Part shown: piece by piece, positions 1 through 8,318 of the stretch | Layout of the letters: the number at the start of each line of letters is the position of its first letter | Numbering within the stretch: position 1 is the first letter of the stretch | NCBI GenBank assembly: GCA_946567425.1 | Contig: CAMNXF010000004.1 | Span: forward strand, 62,001 to 126,000 | Direction: 5' to 3' | Origin: an uncultured Clostridia bacterium | GTDB taxonomy: Bacteria; Bacillota; Clostridia; Oscillospirales; Ruminococcaceae | Length of the DNA: 64,000 nucleotides | Made by a program: the position numbers and the translations under genes | Notes under the pieces: generated by a model | Seen by the model: only the letters and a program-made list of their open reading frames with translations | Told to the model about the DNA's origin: nothing | The model's database searches: none

Positions 1-1439
1 TCTTGGGTCAATTTGCCATTCGCGAGCCAACGCTCCAGTTCAACCAAATTGTTCAGTTTCGCGATAAACCACTTGTCTATCTTGGTGATGTCGTGAATCG
101 TGTCAATGGAAATACCGCGCTTTAATGCTTCAAATACGCAGAACGAGCGGTCAACGTCAACGTCCTCGAGCTTTTTGAGGACCTCCTCGTCAGAAAGGAG
201 CGTGAACTCGCGTTTCGTCATAGTGTCCATTTTCAGCTCTATGGAGCGGACGGCCTTCATCATTCCCGCCTCAAAGGACGGCGCTATCGCCATAATTTCG
301 CCCGTGGCTTTCATCTGTGTGCCAAGCGTTTTCTTCGCGTAGACGAACTTGTCAAACGGCCATTTCGGAAACTTCACCACAAGGTAATCGAGCGCGGGCT
401 CGAAACACGCGTAGGTCTTGCCCGTGACCTGATTGATTATCTCGTCGAGCGTGTAGCCGACCGCAATTCTTGCCGCGACCTTTGCTATCGGGTAGCCCGT
501 CGCCTTGGAAGCGAGCGCCGACGAGCGCGAAACTCTCGGGTTTACCTCGATAACAGCGTAGTCGAAGCTGTCGGGCTTTAACGCGAACTGGCAGTTGCAG
601 CCGCCCTCGACCTCGAGCGCTTGGATTATGTTGAGCGCAGCCGTGCGGAGCATCTGGTATTCCTTGTCGGCAAGCGTTACGCAGGGCGCAACGACAATGC
701 TGTCGCCCGTATGAACACCAACGGGGTCGAAATTCTCCATGGAGCAGACGGTGATAACGTTGCCCTTGCTGTCGCGCATAACCTCGAACTCGACCTCTTT
801 CCAGCCCGAGATGCACTTCTCGACCAGAATTTGTGTAATAGGGGAAAGCCGCAAGCCGTTTGTCGCGATCTCGTGGAGCTCCTCACGCGTTTCGGCGATA
901 CCGCCGCCCGTGCCGCCCAAGGTGAACGCGGGTCGGACGATAACAGGGTAGCCTATCTCCTCTGCAAAATCCATAGCGTCATTGAGGGTCTCAACCACCT
1001 TTGACGGAATACACGGCTGCCCTATCGCCTCCATAGTATCCTTGAAAGCCTGTCTGTCCTCTGCCTTGTGAATGGTCTCGGGATTCGAGCCGAGCAGCTT
1101 TACGCCGTGTTCCTTGAGAAAGCCGCTCTCGGCAAGCTGCATCGACAGCGTGAGCGCGGTCTGCCCGCCCAGATTTGATACGACGCTGTCGGGCTTTTCT
1201 ATCTCGATAACGCGCTTTACCACCTCTAACGTAAGCGGCTCGATATAAATTTTGTCCGCCATGTGCTTGTCCGTCATTATCGTAGCGGGGTTGGAGTTGA
1301 TAAGAACGACCTCCAGACCCTCCTGCTTTAACGCGCGGCAAGCCTGCGTTCCTGCGTAGTCAAACTCTGCGGCTTGCCCTATTACGATAGGTCCCGAGCC
1401 GATGACCAGAACCTTTTTTATATCACTTCTTAACGGCAT
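1..1439 (-). CDS. carB: carbamoyl-phosphate synthase large subunit, 3' end outside window
   Basis: Large ATP-grasp subunit that makes carbamoyl phosphate from bicarbonate, ammonia (channelled from CarA) and two ATP, for pyrimidine and arginine synthesis. The visible 479 codons start [20 protein letters not shown] and continue with [20 protein letters not shown], the usual CarB N-terminus, followed by ATP-grasp motifs such as [15 protein letters not shown] and [19 protein letters not shown]. Only the N-terminal carboxyphosphate half is present; the window edge cuts the gene. The ATG at 1439 lies inside the end of carA (10-bp overlap), so the two subunits are probably translationally coupled. 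It is the last visible gene of the pyr operon that starts with pyrR. Confidence 0.97.
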   Translation of the reverse strand, partial: MPLRSDIKKVLVIGSGPIVIGQAAEFDYAGTQACRALKQEGLEVVLINSNPATIMTDKHMADKIYIEPLTLEVVKRVIEIEKPDSVVSNLGGQTALTLSMQLAESGFLKEHGVKLLGSNPETIHKAEDRQAFKDTMEAIGQPCIPSKVVETLNDAMDFAEEIGYPVIVRPAFTLGGTGGGIAETREELHEIATNGLRLSPITQILVEKCISGWKEVEFEVMRDSKGNVITVCSMENFDPVGVHTGDSIVVAPCVTLADKEYQMLRTAALNIIQALEVEGGCNCQFALKPDSFDYAVIEVNPRVSRSSALASKATGYPIAKVAARIAVGYTLDEIINQVTGKTYACFEPALDYLVVKFPKWPFDKFVYAKKTLGTQMKATGEIMAIAPSFEAGMMKAVRSIELKMDTMTKREFTLLSDEEVLKKLEDVDVDRSFCVFEALKRGISIDTIHDITKIDKWFIAKLNNLVELERWLANGKLTQ

Positions 1440-2542
1440 TGCTTGTTCCCTCCAAATTCGCCCATAAGCTTAATAAACTCGTCAAACAGATACGAGGTGT
1501 CGTGCGGTCCGCCGCACGCCTCGGGGTGGAACTGCACCGTAAACGCGGGCGCGTTTGTGTAACGAACGCCCTCGCACGTGCCGTCGTTGCCGTTTATATG
1601 GCTCACCTTGCCGGCGCTTTCGGGCACGCTACCGCCTATGACCGCGTAGCCGTGGTTCTGCGAGGTGATAAACGTCTTATCGAGCGCGAGGTCTTTCACG
1701 GGCTGATTTCCGCCGCGGTGACCGTATTTCAGCTTTTCGGTCTTTGCGCCGTTCGCCAGAGCGAGAAGCTGATGTCCGAGACAAATGCCGAACGTCGGTA
1801 TCTTCGCGGGGATAAGCTCCTTTAACGTGTTTATGGAGACGGTATTGTCGGCGGGGTCACCGGGACCGTTCGAGAGCATAATGCCGTCGGGATCCAGTGT
1901 CTTTATTTCGTCGGCAGACGCGTTGTACGGCATTACGGTGACGTTGCAGCCGCGCTTTACAAGCTCACGGCGAATGTTGAATTTGTAGCCGTAATCCATA
2001 AGTACAACGTTGAATTTTCCGTTTTCGGCGGAGTAGTACTCCTTTTCCTTGACGGAGACCTTGGACACGACCTCTCCGACCTTATAGGCGCGGATATCTC
2101 CGAGAAGCTTGTCCTTATCGTAATCGCCGCTTACTATCGCGCCGTTCATTACACCGCTTTCACGGATAATTCTCGTTAAGCGGCGCGTGTCGATATCGCA
2201 TATTCCGACGATATTCAGCTCTTTAAGATAGCTGTCCAGATCGCCCTCGCAGCGGAAATTGCTCGGCGCTTCGCAGCACTCGCGCACTATGTAACCCGAA
2301 GCCGCGCTGCCGCTGCTCTCGGGGTCTGTTTTGTTCACGCCGTAGTTGCCTATGAGCGGAAATGTCTGCGTTACTATCTGTCCGCAATAGGACGGGTCGG
2401 TGAGCGTTTCCTGATAGCCCGTCATCGCGGTGGTGAACACTATTTCTCCTATTGTATTCCCCTCCGCGCCAAATCCGCGTCCTTCAAACACCGTGCCATC
2501 GGCAAGTATCAGGTCCGCCTTTCTTTTGTCCTCAAAAATCAT
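1430..2542 (-). CDS. carA: carbamoyl-phosphate synthase small (glutaminase) subunit
   Basis: Hydrolyses glutamine and feeds ammonia to CarB. 370 residues, normal for the family. The N-terminal CarA domain (residues 1-150) has the typical [18 protein letters not shown] segment. The C-terminal class I amidotransferase domain shows the nucleophile Cys254 in FGICLGHQ and the partner residues His339 and Glu341 in [10 protein letters not shown]. The ATG is preceded by AAGGAG at good spacing. The stop codon overlaps the carB start. The 167 bp upstream (2543-2709) separate carA from two unknown genes; I saw no convincing internal promoter there. Confidence 0.97.
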   Translation of the reverse strand: MIFEDKRKADLILADGTVFEGRGFGAEGNTIGEIVFTTAMTGYQETLTDPSYCGQIVTQTFPLIGNYGVNKTDPESSGSAASGYIVRECCEAPSNFRCEGDLDSYLKELNIVGICDIDTRRLTRIIRESGVMNGAIVSGDYDKDKLLGDIRAYKVGEVVSKVSVKEKEYYSAENGKFNVVLMDYGYKFNIRRELVKRGCNVTVMPYNASADEIKTLDPDGIMLSNGPGDPADNTVSINTLKELIPAKIPTFGICLGHQLLALANGAKTEKLKYGHRGGNQPVKDLALDKTFITSQNHGYAVIGGSVPESAGKVSHINGNDGTCEGVRYTNAPAFTVQFHPEACGGPHDTSYLFDEFIKLMGEFGGNKQCR

Positions 2543-2709
2543 CTTTTTCTCCTTATTTTAAATAAATTTGCAAACCGCCCACTTTGTTCACCGGTCAAGC
2601 CACAAAAGCTCCGCTTCGCTTCTGCATCTTACTTTTGCAAATTTTATTTGCCGCCGTGACGTTTCGCGGAATTAGGACTGCTTCGCCAACCGTTCTTTTT
2701 CACACATTG

Positions 2710-3387
2710 TTAAGCGAAATCGGAAATTTCCACAAAATAAATACTTGTGCTGTTCTTTGTGATATACCACACATATTTGTCGCAGAAGTCAAACTCATTC
2801 AGCCGCACCGCTTGCAGGTCTTCAAAACTCTCCAACCGTTCTATAAAACGCAGCATTGCAGGATACGACGGCTCCACCCACGCTATATATTCAGGGTTGT
2901 TGCCTTGGCGTTTTTTATAGCTGCGCAGCTCGTTGTACGAGCGGTCGTAAATTTCCCTCAATTCCCCGACAAGCTTATCCTTTGAGAGTCTTGTACACTT
3001 TTCCTTGGGATATTCAAACGAACATTCAAATTCAAAATCAAAATCCCCTCTCCTATAACACTCTGTTTCGTAATCGTCGCCGTCGATTTTCAGCAGCCAG
3101 CCTGCCAGAAATATCTTTTTCATCATTTCCGCAGTATCGGAACTGTGCGGAAACAAAAACTCCGCAAGCGTTATATGTATATTCCAAGCAAAATAGCTTG
3201 ACATATACAATAATTCGGAATTTCTCATATACTCGGTCCGCCACTTCCGCGCGTTCCTGAAAAGCCGCTCCCATTTTTCGGGATCGTTCCCGCCGTTCAG
3301 AATACCCTGTTTGCCGAGAAACTCTATTAACAGCTTATCAAGGTGATCGATAAAAAACTCCCGCTCCATGCATTCCAACCAATCCAT
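2710..3387 (-). CDS. unknown protein, 225 aa, inside the pyr operon
   Basis: I do not recognise this protein. It is 225 residues, begins MDWLECMEREFFIDHLDKLL, is rich in Glu, Tyr, Phe, Arg and Trp, and shows no signal peptide, membrane segment or repeat. It looks soluble and mostly helical in the N-terminal half. Its ATG overlaps the stop of the 127-residue gene upstream (TAATG), so the two form a coupled pair. The pair sits between pyrF and carA, which are normally adjacent or separated by pyr genes, so it looks like an inserted two-gene cassette carried along by the pyr promoter. Small paired proteins of this look include polymorphic-toxin immunity proteins, but nothing here proves that. 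Confidence 0.75.
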   Translation of the reverse strand: MDWLECMEREFFIDHLDKLLIEFLGKQGILNGGNDPEKWERLFRNARKWRTEYMRNSELLYMSSYFAWNIHITLAEFLFPHSSDTAEMMKKIFLAGWLLKIDGDDYETECYRRGDFDFEFECSFEYPKEKCTRLSKDKLVGELREIYDRSYNELRSYKKRQGNNPEYIAWVEPSYPAMLRFIERLESFEDLQAVRLNEFDFCDKYVWYITKNSTSIYFVEISDFA

Positions 3388-3770
3388 TATGCTTTACCCC
3401 TTGCTTTTTGCAGATCATAAAGCGTTTCATCAACAAAAATTCCGCGAAAATACGCGTCAATCGCGTCGTCAAGACGCTCAATATACTCATTGTGATTTTC
3501 CGGGAATTTTTTCAGCTTTGACACATCATTTTTATCAAAATGCCATATCATTTCTTTCAGTACCCGTTGATATACACATGTGATTTTCCGCGCCGTTTCA
3601 AAATCCCTGCCGCATTTACAAGCGTCCTGCGCCAGCGTTATCACACAATCGTAAAACTCCCAAAAACGCTTTTTGGAAAACCGTCCGCGCTCGTGCAAAG
3701 AGTAAACCAAGCTTTTTTCCAAACAATCGGAATTCTTAGACAAAACCGTCTGCGCTTCATTAACCGTCAT
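3387..3770 (-). CDS. unknown protein, 127 aa, partner of the 225-aa gene
   Basis: I do not recognise this protein. The 127 residues start MTVNEAQTVLSKNSDCLEKS. It appears to be a soluble helical protein with several Cys (LAQDACKCGRDFETARKITC) but no zinc-ribbon spacing and no membrane segment. It starts 5 bp after the pyrF stop, with its Shine-Dalgarno (AAGG) lying over the end of pyrF. Its stop codon shares bases with the start of the 225-residue gene. Tight packing on both sides argues that it is a real gene, co-transcribed with the pyrimidine genes, even though a role in that pathway is not evident. Confidence 0.72.
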   Translation of the reverse strand: MTVNEAQTVLSKNSDCLEKSLVYSLHERGRFSKKRFWEFYDCVITLAQDACKCGRDFETARKITCVYQRVLKEMIWHFDKNDVSKLKKFPENHNEYIERLDDAIDAYFRGIFVDETLYDLQKARGKA

Positions 3771-3775
3771 AAGCC

Positions 3776-4714
3776 TTAGCTCTTTGAGGTGGCGATTTTC
3801 CCAACAAATTCCATTATCTCGTCGCGCATACGGATCGCCTCACGGCGCGCCGCCTCGGCGAACTCTCTCTCATTGCACTTCTCTTTCTGATACGCGCACA
3901 TTATTCCGCGCGAGCTGTTCACGATACCGCCCAAGCCGTTTTTGTCAAACGCGGCGGCGATGTCCTTTGCGGTCGCGCCCTGTGCGCCGTAGCCCGGGAT
4001 AAGGAAGAACGTGTGCGGAAGTATCTCGCGCAGACGCTTTATCTGCTCGGGGTATGTCGCGCCCGTAACCGCGCCAACGCCGCTGTAACCGTACACTCCG
4101 GGCAGCTCCTTGCCCCATTCCTCGCACATATTGCCCATAAGCTCGTAGATCGGTGTACCGTCCACCTTTTTGTCCTGCAGCTCTCCGCTCGACGGATTGG
4201 AGGTCTTGACAAGCACGAAAATGCCCTTGTCATTCTCTTTGCAGACCTTAAGCAGCGGCTTTATGCCATCCGAGCCGAGATAGCCGTTGACGGTGAGCGC
4301 GTCACCTAGGAACGGCTCAAACTCCGCGCTGCCAACCTTGACCTTGCCGAGGTGCGCGGTCGCATAGGCTTCCATTGTCGTGCCGATGTCGTTGCGTTTG
4401 CCATCGGTAATAACGTACATTCCCTTTGAACGTGCGTACTCCTGCGTTTTATAGAGCGCCTTTACGCCGGCCGTGCCGTACATCTCGTAATACGCCGCCT
4501 GCGGCTTAACCGCGGGAACGATGTCGTACAGCGCGTCGATAAGTCCCTTGTTGAACTCGTAAAGCGCTTTTGCCGCGCCCTTGAGCGTTTCTCCGTTCTT
4601 CTCAAAACATTTCTTCTTGATATATTCGGGAACGTAGTCCAGCTTGGGGTCAAGCCCCGCTACGGTCGGGTTCTGGGTCTGTTCGATTTTCTCGATAAGT
4701 CTGTCAAGTGCCAT
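3776..4714 (-). CDS. pyrF: orotidine 5'-phosphate decarboxylase, type 2
   Basis: Catalyses the last step of UMP synthesis (OMP to UMP plus CO2). 312 residues, the longer type 2 subfamily. The catalytic Asp-Lys-x-x-Asp array is in VITDGKRNDIGTT (Asp104, Lys106, Asp109). Further family landmarks are the N-terminal PTVAGLDPKLDYVP and the phosphate-binding IPGYGAQGATAKD and VNSSRGIM segments. It lies between the PEBP gene (22 bp upstream) and the small unknown gene (5 bp downstream) and belongs to the pyr operon. Confidence 0.96.
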   Translation of the reverse strand: MALDRLIEKIEQTQNPTVAGLDPKLDYVPEYIKKKCFEKNGETLKGAAKALYEFNKGLIDALYDIVPAVKPQAAYYEMYGTAGVKALYKTQEYARSKGMYVITDGKRNDIGTTMEAYATAHLGKVKVGSAEFEPFLGDALTVNGYLGSDGIKPLLKVCKENDKGIFVLVKTSNPSSGELQDKKVDGTPIYELMGNMCEEWGKELPGVYGYSGVGAVTGATYPEQIKRLREILPHTFFLIPGYGAQGATAKDIAAAFDKNGLGGIVNSSRGIMCAYQKEKCNEREFAEAARREAIRMRDEIMEFVGKIATSKS

Positions 4715-4735
4715 AATATTTTGTGTCCTTTCTTA

Positions 4736-5239
4736 TCAGCAATGCCCGCCGATGTTCAGCGCGGTCTTTTCAATTATATGCCCGTTCATTTTCTCCAACA
4801 GCTCGTTGAGGAAAAAGCCGTCCTTAACGTCGAGAGAGCAGTCGAGCGCGTAAACGGTCAATTTGTATACGTGATCCTTGTCGGGCGGCGTTGGTCCGAT
4901 GTAGCGCTTTGTGACGCGCTCGTCCTTTTCGCCGATAAACGGAGAAATGCGGCTGTTCGCGCCCTAAACCATACCAAGCGCGCCGTCTTGGCTTGCGTTC
5001 TCGGGGATCTCCGAAACGTTCGCGGGGATATTCGCCGCCGTCCAGTGTATCCACGCAAAACCGCACACGGGTATCGAGTCGAAGTCAACAAACACAACCG
5101 CAAGCGTCTCTGCGTTTTCGGGAACGTCCTCAACCGTTATCGGAAAAGAAACGACGGGCTTTCCGTTGATCTTCACGTCCGAATGCTTCGCGTATTTTTC
5201 GGGCAAGAACCCGTTTTCTTCGGGAATACTTATCTTCAT
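4736..5239 (-). pseudogene. PEBP/YbhB-family protein interrupted by an in-frame amber codon
   Basis: Phosphatidylethanolamine-binding-like (YbhB/YbcL) protein; bacterial members are small soluble proteins of unclear role. The frame runs 167 codons from ATG at 5239 (MKISIPEENGF) to TGA at 4736 and keeps family features on both sides of the break: VVFVDFDSIPVCGFAWIHWT before it, and GANSRISPF, YIGPTPPDKDHVYKLTVYAL and NELLEKMNGHI after it. Codon 92 (4964-4966) is TAG where relatives carry Gln in a (M/F)VQGxNS motif, one transition from CAG. A start at 5254 overlapping pyrC is also possible. It sits between pyrC and pyrF with no polarity-relieving gap. Either a young nonsense allele, a sequencing error, or amber suppression. 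Confidence 0.85.
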
Positions 5240-5240
5240 A

Positions 5241-6512
5241 TTACTTGTCTTCATAAACTATCTTTCCGTCAACTATCGTCATTTTTACGCGCCCTTTGAG
5301 CTTCATTCCCTTAAAGCAGGTGTTGTGCGACTTGGAATGCAGCTTGTCGGGGTCGACTATCCATTCCTCGTTAATGTCGAAAACCGCTATGTCCGCGGGG
5401 TCGCCCTCACCTAGACTGCCGCCGGGGATACTCAAAATCTTGCGCGGATTTACGCACATCAGCTTGACGATACGCTTTAACGTTATCTTGCCCTTATGAT
5501 ACAGCGCCGTGAGCGTCGCCGCGAGCGACGTTTCCAGCCCGACAACTCCGTTCGGGGCTTTCTCGAAATCCGCTTTTTCCTCGGGAGCATGCGGCGCGTG
5601 ATCAGTAACGATACAGTCGATCGTTCCGTCGCAGACGCCCTCGGTTATCGCGGCAACGTCGTCAAGCGTTCGCAGCGGGGGATTCATGCGATAATCTGCG
5701 TCACGCAAACGGAGCTTTTCGTCAGTCAGCATAAAATAATGCGGAGCGGTCTCGCACGTCACCATAGCGCCGTATCTCGCGCCGAGCCTTACCAGCAGCA
5801 TACTTGTCGCCGTCGAAACGTGCGCGATGTGTATCGGCATTTCCAGATCGCCCGCCATGACTATCTCGCGTGCCGTGGAAATATCCTCAGAAATGCGATG
5901 CATTCCCGGAACGCCGAGTTCCTTTGAGATCTCGCCGCTGTTCATAATTCCGCCCGCGATAACGTTCGGATCCTCGCAGTGCGATATAACACGCAGTCCC
6001 GCGTAATGCGCCTTTACCATCGCCCTCGACAGAAGCCGTGCGTTGAGAACAGGCTTTCCGTCGTCGGAGACCGCCACGCAGCCCGCTTTTTTCAGCTCGG
6101 CATAATCGCAGAGCTCCTCGCCCTTTTGCCCCTTTGTAATGCAGCCGATAGGATAAACCTTGGCTTTTGCACCCCTTGCCTTGTCGAGAATATACTTTAC
6201 CGTTTCGGCGTTATCCACAACGGGAGAAGTGTTCGGCATACACGCGACTGCCGTAACGCCGCCCGCCGCAGCCGCCTCGCAGCCCGTGAGGATATCCTCC
6301 TTGTACGTCTGTCCCGGATCTCGGAAATGCACATGCATATCGCATATTCCCGGGATAACGGTCTTTCCCGTACAATCGACGGTCTTGTCGGCGGTCTCGG
6401 TGATATTCGGCTCGCATTTTACTATCCGTCCATTATCCACCAATATGTCTGCAATGCCCTCAAAATCGTTCGCTGCGTCAACTACATAGCCGTTTTTCAA
6501 TAAAAGCTCCAT
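5241..6512 (-). CDS. pyrC: dihydroorotase (class I)
   Basis: Cyclises carbamoyl aspartate to dihydroorotate. 423 residues, typical of the long class I zinc enzyme of Gram-positive bacteria. The amidohydrolase metal motif DMHVHFRDPG has His60 and His62, and later landmarks are HIAHVSTATS, TCETAPHYFMLTDE and the late metal Asp in TDHAPHAPEEK. The C-terminal small beta domain follows (KMTIVDGKIVYEDK). It starts 48 bp after pyrR with the usual operon spacing, and its stop lies 1 bp before the preferred PEBP start. Confidence 0.97.
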   Translation of the reverse strand: MELLLKNGYVVDAANDFEGIADILVDNGRIVKCEPNITETADKTVDCTGKTVIPGICDMHVHFRDPGQTYKEDILTGCEAAAAGGVTAVACMPNTSPVVDNAETVKYILDKARGAKAKVYPIGCITKGQKGEELCDYAELKKAGCVAVSDDGKPVLNARLLSRAMVKAHYAGLRVISHCEDPNVIAGGIMNSGEISKELGVPGMHRISEDISTAREIVMAGDLEMPIHIAHVSTATSMLLVRLGARYGAMVTCETAPHYFMLTDEKLRLRDADYRMNPPLRTLDDVAAITEGVCDGTIDCIVTDHAPHAPEEKADFEKAPNGVVGLETSLAATLTALYHKGKITLKRIVKLMCVNPRKILSIPGGSLGEGDPADIAVFDINEEWIVDPDKLHSKSHNTCFKGMKLKGRVKMTIVDGKIVYEDK

Positions 6513-6560
6513 ATAACCTCCTTGCCCGAAAGTCCGTACTAGTACTTACGTTTTCGTTCA

Positions 6561-7094
6561 TCAGCCGACAATGACCACCTTATCGCAGCCGTCCAGCTCT
6601 TTCACCATGACCTTGACCTTTTCATCCCGCGACGTCGGGAGATTTTTCCCGATGTAGTCCGCGCGTATCGGCAGCTCTCTGTGTCCGCGGTCGATAAGCG
6701 CCGCAAGCTGTACAAGCGTCGGACGCCCGCGCGCGAGCAGACCGTCTATCGCCGCACGTGCCGTCCGCCCTGTGAAGATCACATCGTCGATTATTACCAC
6801 ACGCTTTCCGGTAATGTCAAAATCTATCCTGCTTGTGTCCTCCGCCGCTCCACGTCTGCCGTCATCGCGGTACGGCGTAATGTCGAGCGTTCCCAGCGGT
6901 ATTTCGCGCCCCTCGTTGTCGGCGATCTTATCGGCTATTCTCTGCGCCAGCACCGCCCCCCGCGAGAACAGTCCGACCAGACAAAGCTCCTCTATGCCTT
7001 TATTGCGCTCAATTATCTCGAACGATATGCGCGTTATCGCCCTTGCGACCGCGTTCTCATCCAGTATCTCCGCCTTGATTGTGCTCCCGTCCAC
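6561..7094 (-). CDS. pyrR: bifunctional pyr operon regulator / uracil phosphoribosyltransferase
   Basis: PyrR binds pyr leader RNA when UMP is high and promotes termination; it also has uracil phosphoribosyltransferase activity. 177 residues, normal. The PRPP loop is VVIIDDVIFTGRTARA (99-114) and the dimer/RNA-binding region contains LIDRGHRELPIRADYIGKNLPTS. The start is GTG at 7094, chosen because GGGGTGA stands five bases or so upstream and the protein then begins MDGSTIKAEILDE. It is the first gene of the operon and directly follows a leader with an intrinsic terminator, the expected layout for autoregulation. Confidence 0.96.
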   Translation of the reverse strand: MDGSTIKAEILDENAVARAITRISFEIIERNKGIEELCLVGLFSRGAVLAQRIADKIADNEGREIPLGTLDITPYRDDGRRGAAEDTSRIDFDITGKRVVIIDDVIFTGRTARAAIDGLLARGRPTLVQLAALIDRGHRELPIRADYIGKNLPTSRDEKVKVMVKELDGCDKVVIVG

Positions 7095-7244
7095 ACGTTC
7101 ACCCCGCTTAACAAAAAAGCCTGCCGTTGCGGCAGGACGTAAAATCTACACCAAATCCAACGGGAGCACACCCCCGCGGCATTCGTCTAAATTATTCACG
7201 AACCTTCCCGGTATCGCCGTACCGATTTAAAAGCCGCTCTTATC
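7080..7244 (-). promoter_or_regulatory. pyr operon leader RNA, probable PyrR-responsive
   Basis: About 150-nt leader between the promoter and pyrR. From the 5' end it holds a small hairpin (GGTA-cggcga-TACC) followed by GGGAAGGTT, which loosely resembles the PyrR-binding loop, then the segment TGTGCTCCCGT (7170-7160), the attenuator terminator, the pyrR Shine-Dalgarno, and ACGGGAGCACA (7090-7080) in the first codons of pyrR. The two 11-nt segments are perfectly complementary and would enclose the terminator and start codon. PyrR binding is inferred from context. Confidence 0.65.
7113..7136 (-). terminator. pyr leader attenuator terminator
   Basis: On the minus strand CCTGCCG-CAA-CGGCAGG is followed by C and TTTTTT: a 7-bp GC-rich stem with a short loop and U-run. 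It lies only about 20 bp before the pyrR start codon and after the operon promoter, which is what an attenuator needs. Regulation by PyrR is inferred. Confidence 0.85.
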
Positions 7245-7250
7245 TTAATT

Positions 7251-7279
7251 ATTATACTCGATTTGACGTTTTTTGTCAA
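7251..7279 (-). promoter_or_regulatory. sigma-A promoter of the pyr operon
   Basis: Perfect consensus on the minus strand: TTGACA (7279-7274), 17-bp spacer, TATAAT (7256-7251). Confidence 0.9.
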
Positions 7280-7363
7280 TAGTTAATTTCACGTTTCAGA
7301 CAAAAATTCACGCGCCCTGAAATCGTTTTTTATGTGCATTTTAACAACAATTACAGTATTCCC

Positions 7364-7399
7364 CGCCGAAAAAACAAAATGCGCCCACAGGGCGCATTT
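7364..7399 (-). terminator. terminator after the nucleoside kinase operon
   Basis: Perfect 10-bp stem AAATGCGCCC/GGGCGCATTT with a 3-nt loop (7377-7399), followed on the minus strand by TGTTTTTTC. It ends the purA-ymdB-spoVS-ansA-kinase group and insulates the pyr promoter. Confidence 0.9.
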
Positions 7400-7406
7400 G
7401 AAATTA

Positions 7407-8318
7407 TTAACCTATAAACTCCCGTATAAGCGAATGAGACGGCACAAGCCTCTTATCCACCGGAGTGAGAAACTTCAGAAACTTTTCAATGTCTGCATAG
7501 TTCGCATAATCGGGGTATTCTCCCGCCGTTTTTTCCAGCTCCGGCAGCAGAATGTCGCGGTATACAGGAGCCTCGTACTCGATAAACGTGTCGATATCAA
7601 TATCCGCACGGTGCTTGTAGGGCATTATGTACAGGTCTTCGCCGCGTTCAACCGACTTGAAGAACTCGAACGTCTCCGAGAGTGAACGTCCGCGGTACAG
7701 CTTATCGCGCATTAGGCGGCGCATTAAGCGTATTTTGGACGGGTGGAGCAACTCTTCGCCGTTTTGAATACGCGTTCTCACGCTGACGTACACGCATTGT
7801 GTACAGTCGTCGAAATCGCCCGTAAGCAGCGGATTAAGTGCGTGAATACCCTCAAGTATGACCAAATCGCCGTTTTCACGCAGAAGCGGCATACCCTCAC
7901 GGCGCTCCTGAGCGGCGAAGTCGAAGCTCGGGATATCGATTTCCTCGCCGTGCGACAGCTTATCCAAATGCTCCTTGAACAGCGGTATATCAAGCCGCTG
8001 CGGACTTTCAAAGTCGATCTTTCCGTCCTTGCCGCGCGCGTGCTCGTTCAAGTGCATAGGCAAAAAATAGTTATCCATAGAAACCGTGTGAGCCTTGCAG
8101 CCGAGCGACTTTAAAATAACTGAAAGCCTTGTCGCGGAGGTGGTCTTTCCGGAACCCGACGGTCCGGAAATAAGCACTATCGGACGCTCGGCGCGCTGCG
8201 CGAATATTTTCTTCGCAGCCGCTTCGAGCTGATCGGCGTAGGCTTTCTCGCTCTCGGCGATAAAGCTCTCGGGCGAATTTGCCGCGTCATTAAGACTTTC
8301 CACTGAAATACATTTCAT
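7407..8318 (-). CDS. uridine kinase-like nucleoside kinase
   Basis: P-loop kinase of the uridine kinase/phosphoribulokinase family, expected to phosphorylate uridine or a similar nucleoside. 303 residues, longer than classical Udk (about 210); this longer form is common in clostridia. The Walker A motif is LISGPSGSGKTTSATRL, followed by SMDNYFLP (the Asp-rich substrate loop), FESPQRLDIPLF and the LVILEGIHALNP strand typical of Udk. Its start overlaps the asparaginase stop by 4 bp (ATGA), so it is co-translated. Salvage of uridine next to the pyr operon is a sensible context. Confidence 0.85.
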   Translation of the reverse strand: MKCISVESLNDAANSPESFIAESEKAYADQLEAAAKKIFAQRAERPIVLISGPSGSGKTTSATRLSVILKSLGCKAHTVSMDNYFLPMHLNEHARGKDGKIDFESPQRLDIPLFKEHLDKLSHGEEIDIPSFDFAAQERREGMPLLRENGDLVILEGIHALNPLLTGDFDDCTQCVYVSVRTRIQNGEELLHPSKIRLMRRLMRDKLYRGRSLSETFEFFKSVERGEDLYIMPYKHRADIDIDTFIEYEAPVYRDILLPELEKTAGEYPDYANYADIEKFLKFLTPVDKRLVPSHSLIREFIG

